Origin: Lachnospiraceae bacterium UBA7086 | GTDB lineage: Bacteria; Bacillota; Clostridia; Lachnospirales; Lachnospiraceae | Direction of reading: 5' to 3' | Length of the DNA: 64,000 nt | NCBI GenBank assembly: GCA_002492525.1 | Contig: DKZA01000040.1 | Coordinates: 1-64,000, forward strand | Shown here: positions 34,896 to 43,588 of the stretch, piece after piece | How the letters are laid out: every line of letters begins with the position of its first letter | Position numbering within the stretch: position 1 is the stretch's first letter | Translations under genes and position numbers: made by a program | The notes under the pieces: model-generated | Told to the model about the DNA's origin: nothing | Database searches by the model: none | The model's input: only the letters and a program-made list of their open reading frames with translations

Positions 34896-34972
34896 TTATT
34901 ACTATACACACAATTTGTGAATGGGATGTGTCAAAATTAGAAAGAAAAAAGAAAGAAAATATAAAAAAAATT

Positions 34973-36478
34973 TTATATTTTCATATCCACTGTCCCGGTG
35001 GCCATTTTTTCTCCGAATGTCCTGTCGTGCTCCACAAAAAGCAGGGTGGGATGGTGCATCAGGATCAGTCTTTCCAGCTGCATCCTGGAAAAGATATCAA
35101 TATAATTAAGCGGCTCATCCCAGATATAGAGATGGGCGGGGGTGAGCAGACTGGCAGCCAGAAGCACTTTCTTTTTCTGTCCTTCGGAATATTCATCCAT
35201 GGGTTTGTCAAATTGAGTACGCGCAAAATCAAGCTGGCGCAAAACGGCTTTAAAAAGGCTCTCGTCAATAGAAGTCTGCCGGATATAATCATTTAGACGG
35301 CCCGTTATCTGCGAGGTATCCTGATTGATATAGGATATCGTAAGACCGCTGGCAAGGTTCAGATCACCGGATACGGTTACGGCAGGGTCTCCCAGAATAG
35401 CTTTGATCAAAGTAGATTTACCGCAGCCGTTGGGGCCTTTTAGCCAGATGCGGTCACCCTGTCCGAGTGTAAAAGTGAGATTCTGCAGGACAATGGTTTC
35501 ACCGTAGCCAAGACACAGTTTATCTGCCCGCACCAGAACCTGTTTGTGATGGGTCAGCGTGGGGAGTTTTAAATCTGATACAGTTTCAATATCTTTGAGC
35601 AAAGTCTCCTTTTCTTCAATGGCGGCGGTGCGTCTGGTGTCCAGATTCTTGCGTTGCTGCTGCATCCGGGCCGACTTGGCGGCGATATAAGAACGTGTGC
35701 CTATGAAACGGCCATGTTCCTTGGCGGGATCATAACCGATCTTTCGGTTTTCTGCCTTGTCTGCCCACATGGCGGTGCGTCTTGATGCTTCTTTCAGTTT
35801 GCCGATCTCTTTTTTCAACTTCTCGTTTTCGGCCCGCTCGAAGGTGTCCTGTTTTTCTTTGTTACTATACCAAGTGTCAAAATTGCCTTTTTCCACGCGG
35901 ATAGTGCTGCGGTTTAGCACCAGCACGTGGTCCACGCACTCATTTAAAAGCCACCTGTCATGGGAGACCAGAAGAAATCCCTTTTTGCCGCACAGATAGT
36001 CCCTTAACAAAGTCCTCCCCTCCATATCCAGATGGTTAGTGGGCTCGTCAATCAGGAGGAAATGATTTTCTCTTGAAAAGAGCAGGGCCAGCATGACCTT
36101 GGTACGTTCTCCGTGACTAAGGGTTTGATAGGGTCTATAGAGTATTTCCGCATCGGCTTTCAGACTGTCCAGTTCCCGGCAGACCTTCCAGAGTTCAAAA
36201 TCCGGGATAAGCTGCTGCACCAGATCTACTGTGATTAACTCGCACTGTGTCTGTGTGACAGGACAGGGAAAGTAGTCAAAGCAGGTGGAATGACTGATAG
36301 ATCCACAAAACTCATACTTGCCAAGCAGCAGATTGAGAAACGTGGTTTTGCCTTTACCGTTTCTGCCGATCAGACCAATCTTCCAATCGGTATCTATGGT
36401 AAAGGATGCGTTTTCAAAGATAGTATCGTAACTGGTATCGTAGGAAAAAGTTAAATTGGATACTTGTATTTGTGACAT
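34973..36478 (-). CDS. Lsa-like ABC-F ribosomal protection protein
   Basis: Soluble protein of 501 residues with two ABC ATPase domains and no membrane segment. Domain 1: Walker A GRNGKGKT, signature LSHGERTK, Walker B LLIDEPTNHLD. Domain 2: Walker A GPNGCGKST, signature YSEGQKKK, Walker B LYIWDEPLNYID. A charged interdomain linker (about 195-300, EKLKKEIGKLKEASRR) is the arm that enters the ribosome. The N-terminus (NLTFSYDTSYDTIFENASF) resembles Lsa/Vga-type proteins that protect against lincosamides, streptogramin A and pleuromutilins. The start at 36478 follows AAGGGAG. The frame extends 52 codons upstream through the leader terminator and is not counted as coding. Confidence 0.88.
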   Translation of the reverse strand: MSQIQVSNLTFSYDTSYDTIFENASFTIDTDWKIGLIGRNGKGKTTFLNLLLGKYEFCGSISHSTCFDYFPCPVTQTQCELITVDLVQQLIPDFELWKVCRELDSLKADAEILYRPYQTLSHGERTKVMLALLFSRENHFLLIDEPTNHLDMEGRTLLRDYLCGKKGFLLVSHDRWLLNECVDHVLVLNRSTIRVEKGNFDTWYSNKEKQDTFERAENEKLKKEIGKLKEASRRTAMWADKAENRKIGYDPAKEHGRFIGTRSYIAAKSARMQQQRKNLDTRRTAAIEEKETLLKDIETVSDLKLPTLTHHKQVLVRADKLCLGYGETIVLQNLTFTLGQGDRIWLKGPNGCGKSTLIKAILGDPAVTVSGDLNLASGLTISYINQDTSQITGRLNDYIRQTSIDESLFKAVLRQLDFARTQFDKPMDEYSEGQKKKVLLAASLLTPAHLYIWDEPLNYIDIFSRMQLERLILMHHPTLLFVEHDRTFGEKMATGTVDMKI

Positions 36479-36502
36479 ATAGATGCACTCCCTTCTTTTT
36501 AT

Positions 36503-36549
36503 AAGGGAAATTCTTCCCTGTAAAACAAAAAATCCTCTGTTACCAGAGG
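36503..36549 (-). terminator. Attenuator-like terminator in the ABC-F leader
   Basis: On the minus strand CCTCTG and CAGAGG (36534-36549) form a stem with a 4-base loop, followed by ATTTTTTGTTTT, a clear intrinsic terminator 44 bases before the start codon. A second small hairpin, AGGGAA and TTCCCT (36504-36519), lies between it and the ribosome-binding site. Leader terminators of this kind control other antibiotic-induced ABC-F genes. Confidence 0.75.
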
Positions 36550-36742
36550 AACATAAAAGAAACGGGATGCTTGATAGAAATAAAACCCGCAAAAAAATAC
36601 AGTACACCAATATATGATCTGCCTCTGATAACAAACTATGACTTGCCGCCTTGTTAAGTTGTTAGAAACAGATTACATTTTCAATGCAGTGTTACCTCTC
36701 TTTTTGCCTGATGGGATTGATTATAACGGATGGGAGAAAATA

Positions 36743-36772
36743 TTGCAAGGGAAAATATATCCTATGTATAAT
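36743..36772 (+). promoter_or_regulatory. Promoter of ptsH-ptsI
   Basis: TTGCAA (36743-36748) and TATAAT (36767-36772) are separated by 18 bases. The start codon of ptsH is 73 bases further on. Confidence 0.65.
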
Positions 36773-36844
36773 AGAAGTAAAAGAAACAGAAACTGATATT
36801 TATATTCCTTACAACGAAAAATGCTAGATCAGGAGGCAGTGTAA

Positions 36845-37102
36845 ATGACAAAATTTGAGTATGAGATTAAGGATGAGATTGGTATCCATGCAAGACCCGC
36901 GGGTCTTTTGGTAAAAGAAGCTAAGAAATATGAAAGTCAGATTACGGTATCTGCGCATGGAAAGACAGCGGCGGCTAAAAAACTGATGGCGATTATGAGT
37001 ATGGGTGTAAAGTGCAAAGATACTGTGACGGTGGAAGCGCAAGGGCCGGATGAAGAGGCGGCTATAGCAGGATTAAAGGCTTTTTTTGAAGCGAATTTAT
37101 AA
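36845..37102 (+). CDS. ptsH: HPr phosphocarrier lacking Ser46
   Basis: Phosphocarrier of 85 residues that passes phosphate from Enzyme I to sugar-specific EII proteins. His15 in GIHARPAG is the phosphorylation site. The position of the regulatory Ser46, which HPr kinase modifies in Bacillus HPr (LKSIM), is Lys46 here (AKKLMAIMSMG). So this HPr cannot be Ser46-phosphorylated and probably cannot act as CcpA co-repressor in the usual way. AGGAGG precedes the start. It is 18 bases before ptsI. No EII gene is in the window. Confidence 0.92.
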   Translation: MTKFEYEIKDEIGIHARPAGLLVKEAKKYESQITVSAHGKTAAAKKLMAIMSMGVKCKDTVTVEAQGPDEEAAIAGLKAFFEANL

Positions 37103-37120
37103 GAGAAAGGTGTTGCAGGT

Positions 37121-38737
37121 ATGCAGGAATTTCAGGGGAAATCTGTCTACAAAGGAACCGCGATGGGTAAAGTTGTGGTTTTAAAAGAACCGGATTCTGT
37201 CATAAAGCGCGTACGCATCAATGATGTGCAGGCGGAGATAGAAAGATATGAACGGGCCAGTAAAGAGGCGGCCAGACAGCTTGGCGTGTTATATGAGAAG
37301 GCATGCAGAGAGGTGGGGGAAGCAGGCGCCGCCATCTTCGAGGTACATCAGATGATGTTAGAGGATGAGGATTATGTGGATGCGATTCGTAATACCATAG
37401 AGACGGAGTCGGTAAATGCGGAGTATGCGGTGGCGGTCACGGGAGATAATTTTTCAGAAACTTTTGCGTCTATGGATGATGATTATATGAAGGCGCGCAG
37501 TGCAGATGTAAAGGATATCTCCAACAGAATAATACGCATTTTGGAGGGCACGAAAGATGCAGATTTGTCGGAGGCGGCGGTTATCATGGCGGATGATTTG
37601 TCGCCCAGTCAGACGGTGCAGATAGATAAGGATAAAATACTGGCCATTGTCACCGTTCATGGTTCCACCAATTCTCATACGGCGATTCTGGCGCGGACCA
37701 TGAATATTCCGGCCCTCATTGGCGTACCCCTGGATCTTGGGAAAATCAGCTCCGGCATGACCGCTATTGTGGACGGCAGTACAGGGCATGTAATCCTGGA
37801 ACCTACAGAAGAGCAATGCAGGGAGGCGGAACAAAAGATTGTCTGGGAGCGCAGGCAGGCATCTCGTCTGCAGGAGCTCAAAGGCAGACCGAGTATCACG
37901 CCTGATGGACGTAAGGTGAACGTCTATGCAAATATTGGCAGCGTTGCAGATATCGGTTATGTGCTGGAGAATGATGCGGAAGGGATTGGATTATTCAGGA
38001 GTGAATTTCTTTATCTTGGGCGGGAAGATTTTCCTGCGGAGGAAGAACAGTTTCAGGCATATCGGCAGGTACTGCAGATGATGGCGGATAAGAAAGTGAT
38101 TATCCGCACACTGGACATCGGGGCGGATAAGAAGGCGGATTATTTTCATTTTCAGAAAGAGGAAAATCCGGCCATGGGATACCGGGCAATCCGTATCTGT
38201 TTAAAACAGCCGGAAATTTTTAAGACGCAGCTTCGGGCACTCCTGCGGGCGGCGGTCTATGGGAATCTTTCCATCATGTATCCTATGATTATTTCCGTGG
38301 AGGAAGTCCAAAAGATAACTGTTATCATGGAAGAGGTAAGACAGGAGCTGGAGCAGGCGGGGATTCCTTTCGCCGTGCCGGAGCAGGGAATTATGATAGA
38401 GACGCCGGCCGCGGTCATGATCAGCGATGAACTGGCACAGCTGGTGGATTTTTTCAGTATCGGCACCAATGATCTGACACAGTATACGTTAGCGATCGAC
38501 AGGCAGAATGAAAAACTGGATGATTTTTATAATCCCCATCACAAAGCCGTCCTGCGTATGATTGAGATGGCAGTGGACAATGCGCATAAATATGGGAAAT
38601 GGGCGGGTATCTGTGGAGAGCTTGGAGCGGATCTTGCACTGACGGAGGAATTTATCCGTATGGGATTGGATGAACTGTCAGTCTCTCCTTCGATGGTGCT
38701 TCAGGTAAGGGAAAAAATTATTACATTTGCGAAGTGA
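37121..38737 (+). CDS. ptsI: PTS Enzyme I (phosphoenolpyruvate-protein phosphotransferase)
   Basis: Cytoplasmic enzyme of 538 residues that takes phosphate from PEP and hands it to HPr. The phospho-His lies in GSTNSHTAILAR (near residue 190). The PEP-binding barrel has GIGLFRSEFLYLGR, DIGADKKADYF, and the active-site Cys region AGICGELGAD. Length is slightly below the usual 570. It forms an operon with ptsH and may be followed by the amylosucrase gene 72 bases downstream. Confidence 0.95.
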   Translation: MQEFQGKSVYKGTAMGKVVVLKEPDSVIKRVRINDVQAEIERYERASKEAARQLGVLYEKACREVGEAGAAIFEVHQMMLEDEDYVDAIRNTIETESVNAEYAVAVTGDNFSETFASMDDDYMKARSADVKDISNRIIRILEGTKDADLSEAAVIMADDLSPSQTVQIDKDKILAIVTVHGSTNSHTAILARTMNIPALIGVPLDLGKISSGMTAIVDGSTGHVILEPTEEQCREAEQKIVWERRQASRLQELKGRPSITPDGRKVNVYANIGSVADIGYVLENDAEGIGLFRSEFLYLGREDFPAEEEQFQAYRQVLQMMADKKVIIRTLDIGADKKADYFHFQKEENPAMGYRAIRICLKQPEIFKTQLRALLRAAVYGNLSIMYPMIISVEEVQKITVIMEEVRQELEQAGIPFAVPEQGIMIETPAAVMISDELAQLVDFFSIGTNDLTQYTLAIDRQNEKLDDFYNPHHKAVLRMIEMAVDNAHKYGKWAGICGELGADLALTEEFIRMGLDELSVSPSMVLQVREKIITFAK

Positions 38738-38809
38738 GGCTTATCATGGTATATTGTGTAATAAATGGGAGATATCTGTTGCAGTTGGGGAATGTTTTGG
38801 GAGGATAAG

Positions 38810-40648
38810 ATGAAAGATTCGGATATTTTTGAGAAAAGATTAAAGAAGCACCATGATGAACTGCGCTGGCTTTATATGGAATTGTATGATAATGATGCCA
38901 TGTTTGCGGAATTATGTGATCAGATGTACGCATATCATCTGGCCCGGAATCAGAAAATGAAGATGTTGGATCAAAAGAGGGAGAAAAACCCGGCATGGTT
39001 CCGCAGGAGGGATATGCTGGGGATGATGCTTTACATTGATAATTTCGCAGGTACGATACAGGGACTTCAGAAGAAACTTTCTTATCTGGAATCCTGTCAT
39101 GTCAACTATATCCATCTGATGCCGTTTCTGGATTCTCCAAAGGGACGTTCGGATGGCGGATATGCTGTGGCTGATTTCAGAAAGGTGAGGCCCGATCTTG
39201 GCAGTATGGATGATCTGGCGCAGCTGTCTGAGGCGTGTCATGAGCGGGGGATCAGCCTGTGTATGGACTTTGTCATGAACCATACGTCGGAAGAACATGA
39301 GTGGGCCAGAAGGGCGCGCCAGGGTGAGGGCGAATATATGAGCCGGTATTTTTTCTATGATAATTATGACATTCCGGCGCAGTATGAGGAAACTGTACCG
39401 CAGGTGTTTCCCACCACCGCACCGGGCAATTTCACCTGGCTGCCGGAGATCGGGCATTTTGTGATGACATCGTTTTACCCTTATCAGTGGGATCTAAATT
39501 ATAGAAATCCCCGTGTCTTTAATGAGATGATGTATAATTTCCTGTATCTGGCCAATCAGGGAATGGATATTATACGAATTGATGCGGTGCCCTATATTTG
39601 GAAGGAACTGGGTACGCAGTGCCGAAACCTGAAACAGGTACATACCATTGTGCGCATGATGCGTATGATTGGCGAGATCGTGTGCCCGGGCGTTGTGCTG
39701 CTTGGTGAGGTCGTGATGGAGCCGGAAAAGGTTGTACCGTATTTTGGGACAGTGGAGAAACCGGAGTGTCACATGCTCTATAATGTAACCACTATGGCTA
39801 CCACCTGGAACTGTGTGGCCACCAGAGATGTGCGGTTGTTAAAAAAACAGATGGGGATTGTGAACGGTCTGCCGAAAGAATATACCTTTTTAAATTATTT
39901 AAGGTGCCATGACGATATCGGCTGGGGACTTGATTTTGACACATTGAGATCCTGGGGGATGGATGAAGTGGCCCATAAAAAGTATCTCAATGATTACTTT
40001 ACGGGAAAGTATCCGGGCAGCGTCAGCAGGGGGGAACTGTATAATGATGATCCTAGACTTGGAGACGCAAGGTTCTGTGGGACTACCGCTTCTATGTGTG
40101 GTGTGGAGAGCGCTGGGTTTGAGAATGATCAGCAGAAGATGCAGGATGCTGTCCGTATGGATATCATGCTTCACGCCTATATGATGACACAGTCCGGGAT
40201 TCCGATGCTTTACAGCGGGGATGAAGTAGGACAGGTAAATGACTATTCTTATAAGCAGGATGTGAGTAAAGCAACGGATTCCCGTTACCTCCACAGAGGA
40301 AGATTTAATTGGGCCCTGGCGGCGGAATGTGGTGATGCGAAGACCGTGGCAGGACAGATTTTTCAGGCACTAAAGAAGTTGGAAATCCTTAGAACTAAGA
40401 AGAAAGTCTTTGATGCCGATGCTGACTGTCAGGTACTGGATGCAGGGGATGACGCCGTGCTGGGTTTGATGAGGAGTAAGGCAAAAGAGCAAATGATAGG
40501 GCTTTATAATTTCCATGATATGGAGAGAGAAGTGACATGTAACCAGGACGGTGTATGGAAAAACATGTTGAATGGTAAGGAACAGGATATACATACCGTT
40601 ACACTGCCGGGACACGGGTTTGTGTGGCTGGAAAAGACGAAGTCCTGA
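38810..40648 (+). CDS. Amylosucrase-like GH13 enzyme
   Basis: Cytoplasmic glucosyltransferase or sucrose hydrolase of 612 residues (GH13 subfamily 4-like). The helical N-terminal region, DFVMNHTSEEHEWA near 153, nucleophile Asp258 in IIRIDAVPY, acid/base Glu300 in VVLLGEVV, and His367-Asp368 in LRCHDDIGW follow the spacing of Neisseria amylosucrase (Asp286, Glu328, His392, Asp393). Such enzymes turn sucrose into alpha-1,4-glucan and fructose or hydrolyse it. GGGAGG precedes the start at 38810; the upstream in-frame ATG has none. Its closeness to ptsHI is notable. Specificity is inferred only. Confidence 0.85.
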   Translation: MKDSDIFEKRLKKHHDELRWLYMELYDNDAMFAELCDQMYAYHLARNQKMKMLDQKREKNPAWFRRRDMLGMMLYIDNFAGTIQGLQKKLSYLESCHVNYIHLMPFLDSPKGRSDGGYAVADFRKVRPDLGSMDDLAQLSEACHERGISLCMDFVMNHTSEEHEWARRARQGEGEYMSRYFFYDNYDIPAQYEETVPQVFPTTAPGNFTWLPEIGHFVMTSFYPYQWDLNYRNPRVFNEMMYNFLYLANQGMDIIRIDAVPYIWKELGTQCRNLKQVHTIVRMMRMIGEIVCPGVVLLGEVVMEPEKVVPYFGTVEKPECHMLYNVTTMATTWNCVATRDVRLLKKQMGIVNGLPKEYTFLNYLRCHDDIGWGLDFDTLRSWGMDEVAHKKYLNDYFTGKYPGSVSRGELYNDDPRLGDARFCGTTASMCGVESAGFENDQQKMQDAVRMDIMLHAYMMTQSGIPMLYSGDEVGQVNDYSYKQDVSKATDSRYLHRGRFNWALAAECGDAKTVAGQIFQALKKLEILRTKKKVFDADADCQVLDAGDDAVLGLMRSKAKEQMIGLYNFHDMEREVTCNQDGVWKNMLNGKEQDIHTVTLPGHGFVWLEKTKS

Positions 40649-40676
40649 TGATAAGGCGCTTTAGAGGAAGGAAATA

Positions 40677-41141
40677 ATGCAGCAGTCGCAGGTAACAATA
40701 TTAATTATAGTAATAGTATTTATTGTCGTCCTGACAGTGGCGGCCATACTTTTGATAAAGTGTGTCCGCCGCTTTCGTCATAACCGTAAAACAGGATTTA
40801 TGGATGAGATGGAAGGGCATGACTTTGAATATTTCTGTGCAGAACTCTTGGAAAAACAAGGTTTTATGGATGTGGAAGTGACGCGCCAAAGCGGAGATTT
40901 TGGCGTAGATATCCTGGCGGAGAAAGACGGTGTCACCTATGCGGTTCAGTGTAAACGATATCGGGCCCCGGTGGGAGTGGAGGCCGTACTTCGTACTTAT
41001 GGCGGGCGGGCTTATTATGAGTGTATGGTGGGTGCGGTCATGACCAATCAGTATTTTACGGCGCCGGCAGTGGAGGCGGCGAAGAAATTGCGGATTCTGC
41101 TCTGGGATCGGGGATACATAGAGCAGATGATGGAAGAATAG
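40677..41141 (+). CDS. Membrane-anchored Mrr-type restriction endonuclease domain protein
   Basis: Protein of 154 residues. One N-terminal helix spans about 7-28, followed by a basic stretch (KCVRRFRHNRK). The rest is an Mrr-like PD-(D/E)XK domain: EGHDFEYFCAELLEKQGF, then GDFGVDIL with Asp78, and AVQCKRY with Gln91 and Lys93 as the QxK variant. Mrr domains cut DNA, and small membrane-anchored forms have no established role. AGGAAG precedes the start. Its stop codon lies inside the operator of the next gene. Confidence 0.82.
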   Translation: MQQSQVTILIIVIVFIVVLTVAAILLIKCVRRFRHNRKTGFMDEMEGHDFEYFCAELLEKQGFMDVEVTRQSGDFGVDILAEKDGVTYAVQCKRYRAPVGVEAVLRTYGGRAYYECMVGAVMTNQYFTAPAVEAAKKLRILLWDRGYIEQMMEE

Positions 41142-41159
41142 TTTGACTGTCAAACTATT
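41139..41159. promoter_or_regulatory. FabT-like palindromic operator
   Basis: ATAGTTTGAC (41139-41148), one central T, and GTCAAACTAT (41150-41159) form a perfect inverted repeat. It matches the TTTGAN..NTCAAA pattern bound by FabT-type MarR regulators. It overlaps the stop of the Mrr gene and lies 48 bases before the MarR gene, so autoregulation is likely. Confidence 0.75.
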
Positions 41160-41206
41160 ATCTGCTAAAATGAGACAACAGAATTTATGAGGGTTGGAGA
41201 GCCGAG

Positions 41207-41644
41207 ATGGATATCAATAATACGCTGAATGAAATACTGGTCAAATTGTTCCGCGATATCAATACCATAGAAGAACGCGCCATACGGACGGGGGAATATC
41301 GGGATGTGACGGCCAATGATATGCATGTCATAGAAGCCATTGGAACGAATACGGTGAAGAATATGACCAGTGTGGCAAGAGAACTTGAGGTTACCACGGG
41401 AACGCTGACCATATCTGTCAATGGCCTTGTGAAGAAAGGCTACGTGAACAGAAGCCGCAGCGAGGAGGACCGGCGGGTGGTATTGATTTCTTTGTCGGAT
41501 AAAGGAATCAGAGCCTATCTCCATCACCAGGAGTTCCATGAGAAAATGATAGCAGCCGTACTGGCAGGACTATCGGAGGAAGAACAACGAGTGTTGGGAC
41601 AGGCTCTGTTTAAGTTAAATCAGTTTTTCCGGGAGGCGTATTAG
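41207..41644 (+). CDS. MarR-family regulator, FabT-like
   Basis: DNA-binding protein of 145 residues with a winged-helix domain (about 35-115: VTANDMHVIEAIG, MTSVARELEVTTGTLTISVNGLVKKGYV, SEEDRRVVLISLSDKG). The sequence is close to FabT, the repressor of fatty acid synthesis in Firmicutes that responds to acyl-ACP. A perfect TTTGAC-type palindrome upstream supports that identity. The fab genes usually beside it are not in the window; the next gene is on the other strand. FabT is the best guess but other MarR proteins use similar sites. Confidence 0.85.
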   Translation: MDINNTLNEILVKLFRDINTIEERAIRTGEYRDVTANDMHVIEAIGTNTVKNMTSVARELEVTTGTLTISVNGLVKKGYVNRSRSEEDRRVVLISLSDKGIRAYLHHQEFHEKMIAAVLAGLSEEEQRVLGQALFKLNQFFREAY

Positions 41645-41654
41645 GCGGGTCCTC

Positions 41655-43508
41655 TTACGGATTCCACATGACCAACCGTGACGCCAGTGTCCGGTAATCG
41701 GCAGGGCCGTTCTGTAACAGAAAGCAATGGAACTGATATTGAAAATCTGTATGATCGTTAGCAGCGTTTGTTTCTCCGGGGGTGGCCCAGATGACGGACG
41801 CTTGTTTTTTTAATTCCATAATTTCCAGATAACCCAGGTAGTATTTGAGATAGTTGCAGGGTTCTTCTACAATGTACTGGTAGACGGCCTGCACATTTTC
41901 ATCGCTCATGGTTCCTAAGGATGCGAAGATTTTTCTGACATCATTTAAAGTGGCGCCGTCATAATGGATGGAAACATCTAACAAAGAATACAGACACAAC
42001 TGGATCTGACGGTCCAGACGGCAGGCCTGGTAATAGCGGGCCGCCTCCGGATGAGTGGTCTTGGCCAGTTCTATGGCATAATCATAAGAGGCTAACTCTA
42101 CATACATCGCCCATCCTTCTATGAACCCGCCGTAGTAGAGGACACTGCGCATAGGCGGGACTTCCTGTTCGTCCCAATAGCGCTGACTGTAGACAGTCTG
42201 ATACAGGTGACCGGGATAGCCTTCGTGTGCCAGAGTGGTAAAGAGGGACAGATCGTCAGAGGTGTCCTGCTTATTAATGTAGATAATATTATTACAGATA
42301 TTGTCTATAGGCGGCGTCATATAGAAAGCGGGTGCGCTGTAAGGTTCCAGACTGGGATCTACGTATTTTACCACGGAGTGAATCTGGGTATTATCCTTCC
42401 CGGCAGGAATGGCCGGATATTCCCGGCGTATGGCGGTCTGCAGATAAGAAAGGTATTCTTCCGGAGTTGTTTCCGGTAACAGTGTCGGTTCCTGTAAGAT
42501 CATATCTTTCAGTTCAGGATTTTCCCGCAACAGGCTAAGCAGGGATTCGTAATGGAATTGAAGATCCTGATAGAGAATCCTTTTGATCTCCGAGATGTCA
42601 CGATAAGAACCTGTACGCAGGCGCAGCAGGGTAAGATAGTAGTCCCGGCCGCCTTCGTACTGCGCCAGTCCGCCGATATTTTTGCTGCTTCCTTTCAGGA
42701 GAGTGATTTCGTCGGCGAGTTTGTCATAGGCGGGCGCCACCACGGTTGTCAAAAGACGGTCGTGTTCGGCCTGATAGGAAAGAGATTCTTCCGGGCTGAT
42801 GATTCCCTGGTTCACCAGGATATCAAGGCGCTCTTTAAAGGTAACGGTCAGAAAATGGGAACCGTTGGACAGGGAAGCCTGATCCATCAGATCCATACAC
42901 TGGGCGATCGTTTTGTCCGCGGTTTCATCGGACATAAAAAGTCCTGCCTGCTTTTTTTCTTTTTCATAGACGATCAGCCCGTCAAAATAGGCAGGAACCT
43001 GAGAGAGGATAGCAAGATAGTTATCAACATCCTCCACACTGTCTAACTGGTATTCTGCCAAAAGAACAGGCAGTTCCGAGCAGGCTCCCGAGGAGGGAGA
43101 AAGAGGTTCTGCAAAATAGGGGAAGGCGGCCGTCTGCGCCACTGCGCATAAGTAGCTGTCCAAAAGATCATACAGATATTGGTTGTCTTTATTCAGGGAA
43201 TCACGGTCTATTGTGGCTAACTGCGCGCGGGTTTGGGAAAGCTCATAGATATCGTTTGCAGCATCGCCCGCATGGTAGACAGGAAGAGTGAGCGCAGACT
43301 CATCAATACCATAGGAAGCGGCATCATCTATGGTATAATGAAAATGAATCGGATTGGACTTAACTTCGTTTAGGAAGAATTGTTCTCCAAAAGATTCAAA
43401 TCGGGCATCCTGGTGATTATGCGCATAATAAAGCAGAGTGGAGGCACAAAATCCTCCGAGGATTATAAGGGCCACAGCCCATTGTTTGAACGTGAGATTG
43501 CGTTTCAA
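41655..43508 (-). CDS. DUF885 family metallopeptidase, membrane-anchored
   Basis: Protein of 617 residues. An N-terminal helix (about 8-28) acts as signal anchor and puts the enzyme outside the cell. The zinc motif HEGYPGH (in TTLAHEGYPGHLYQ) and the following GWAMYVE, with the third ligand Glu, mark the DUF885 family, whose members behave as metallo-carboxypeptidases. Translation seems to start at TTG 43508, with AAGGT seven bases upstream; no ATG fits better. The length matches the family. The substrate is unknown; peptide scavenging is plausible. It ends next to the convergent MarR gene. Confidence 0.83.
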   Translation of the reverse strand: MKRNLTFKQWAVALIILGGFCASTLLYYAHNHQDARFESFGEQFFLNEVKSNPIHFHYTIDDAASYGIDESALTLPVYHAGDAANDIYELSQTRAQLATIDRDSLNKDNQYLYDLLDSYLCAVAQTAAFPYFAEPLSPSSGACSELPVLLAEYQLDSVEDVDNYLAILSQVPAYFDGLIVYEKEKKQAGLFMSDETADKTIAQCMDLMDQASLSNGSHFLTVTFKERLDILVNQGIISPEESLSYQAEHDRLLTTVVAPAYDKLADEITLLKGSSKNIGGLAQYEGGRDYYLTLLRLRTGSYRDISEIKRILYQDLQFHYESLLSLLRENPELKDMILQEPTLLPETTPEEYLSYLQTAIRREYPAIPAGKDNTQIHSVVKYVDPSLEPYSAPAFYMTPPIDNICNNIIYINKQDTSDDLSLFTTLAHEGYPGHLYQTVYSQRYWDEQEVPPMRSVLYYGGFIEGWAMYVELASYDYAIELAKTTHPEAARYYQACRLDRQIQLCLYSLLDVSIHYDGATLNDVRKIFASLGTMSDENVQAVYQYIVEEPCNYLKYYLGYLEIMELKKQASVIWATPGETNAANDHTDFQYQFHCFLLQNGPADYRTLASRLVMWNP

Positions 43509-43563
43509 GAAAATACCTTCAAGAAAGATTTGTATTAATATATGAAAGGATACTATAAATAAT

Positions 43564-43588
43564 GACCGGATCAGAAGATGATCCGGTC
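43564..43588 (-). terminator. Terminator at the end of the diguanylate cyclase gene
   Basis: GACCGGATC (43564-43572) and GATCCGGTC (43580-43588) are perfect complements with a 7-base loop; the stem begins inside the last codons of the gene. On the minus strand it is followed by ATTATTTAT, a weak T-rich tail. Confidence 0.6.

Noticed and set aside
36479..36634. N-terminal extension of the ABC-F protein by 52 residues
   Set aside because: The extension runs through an intrinsic terminator and has no family similarity; AAGGGAG points to the start at 36478. The open leader is kept as a finding.
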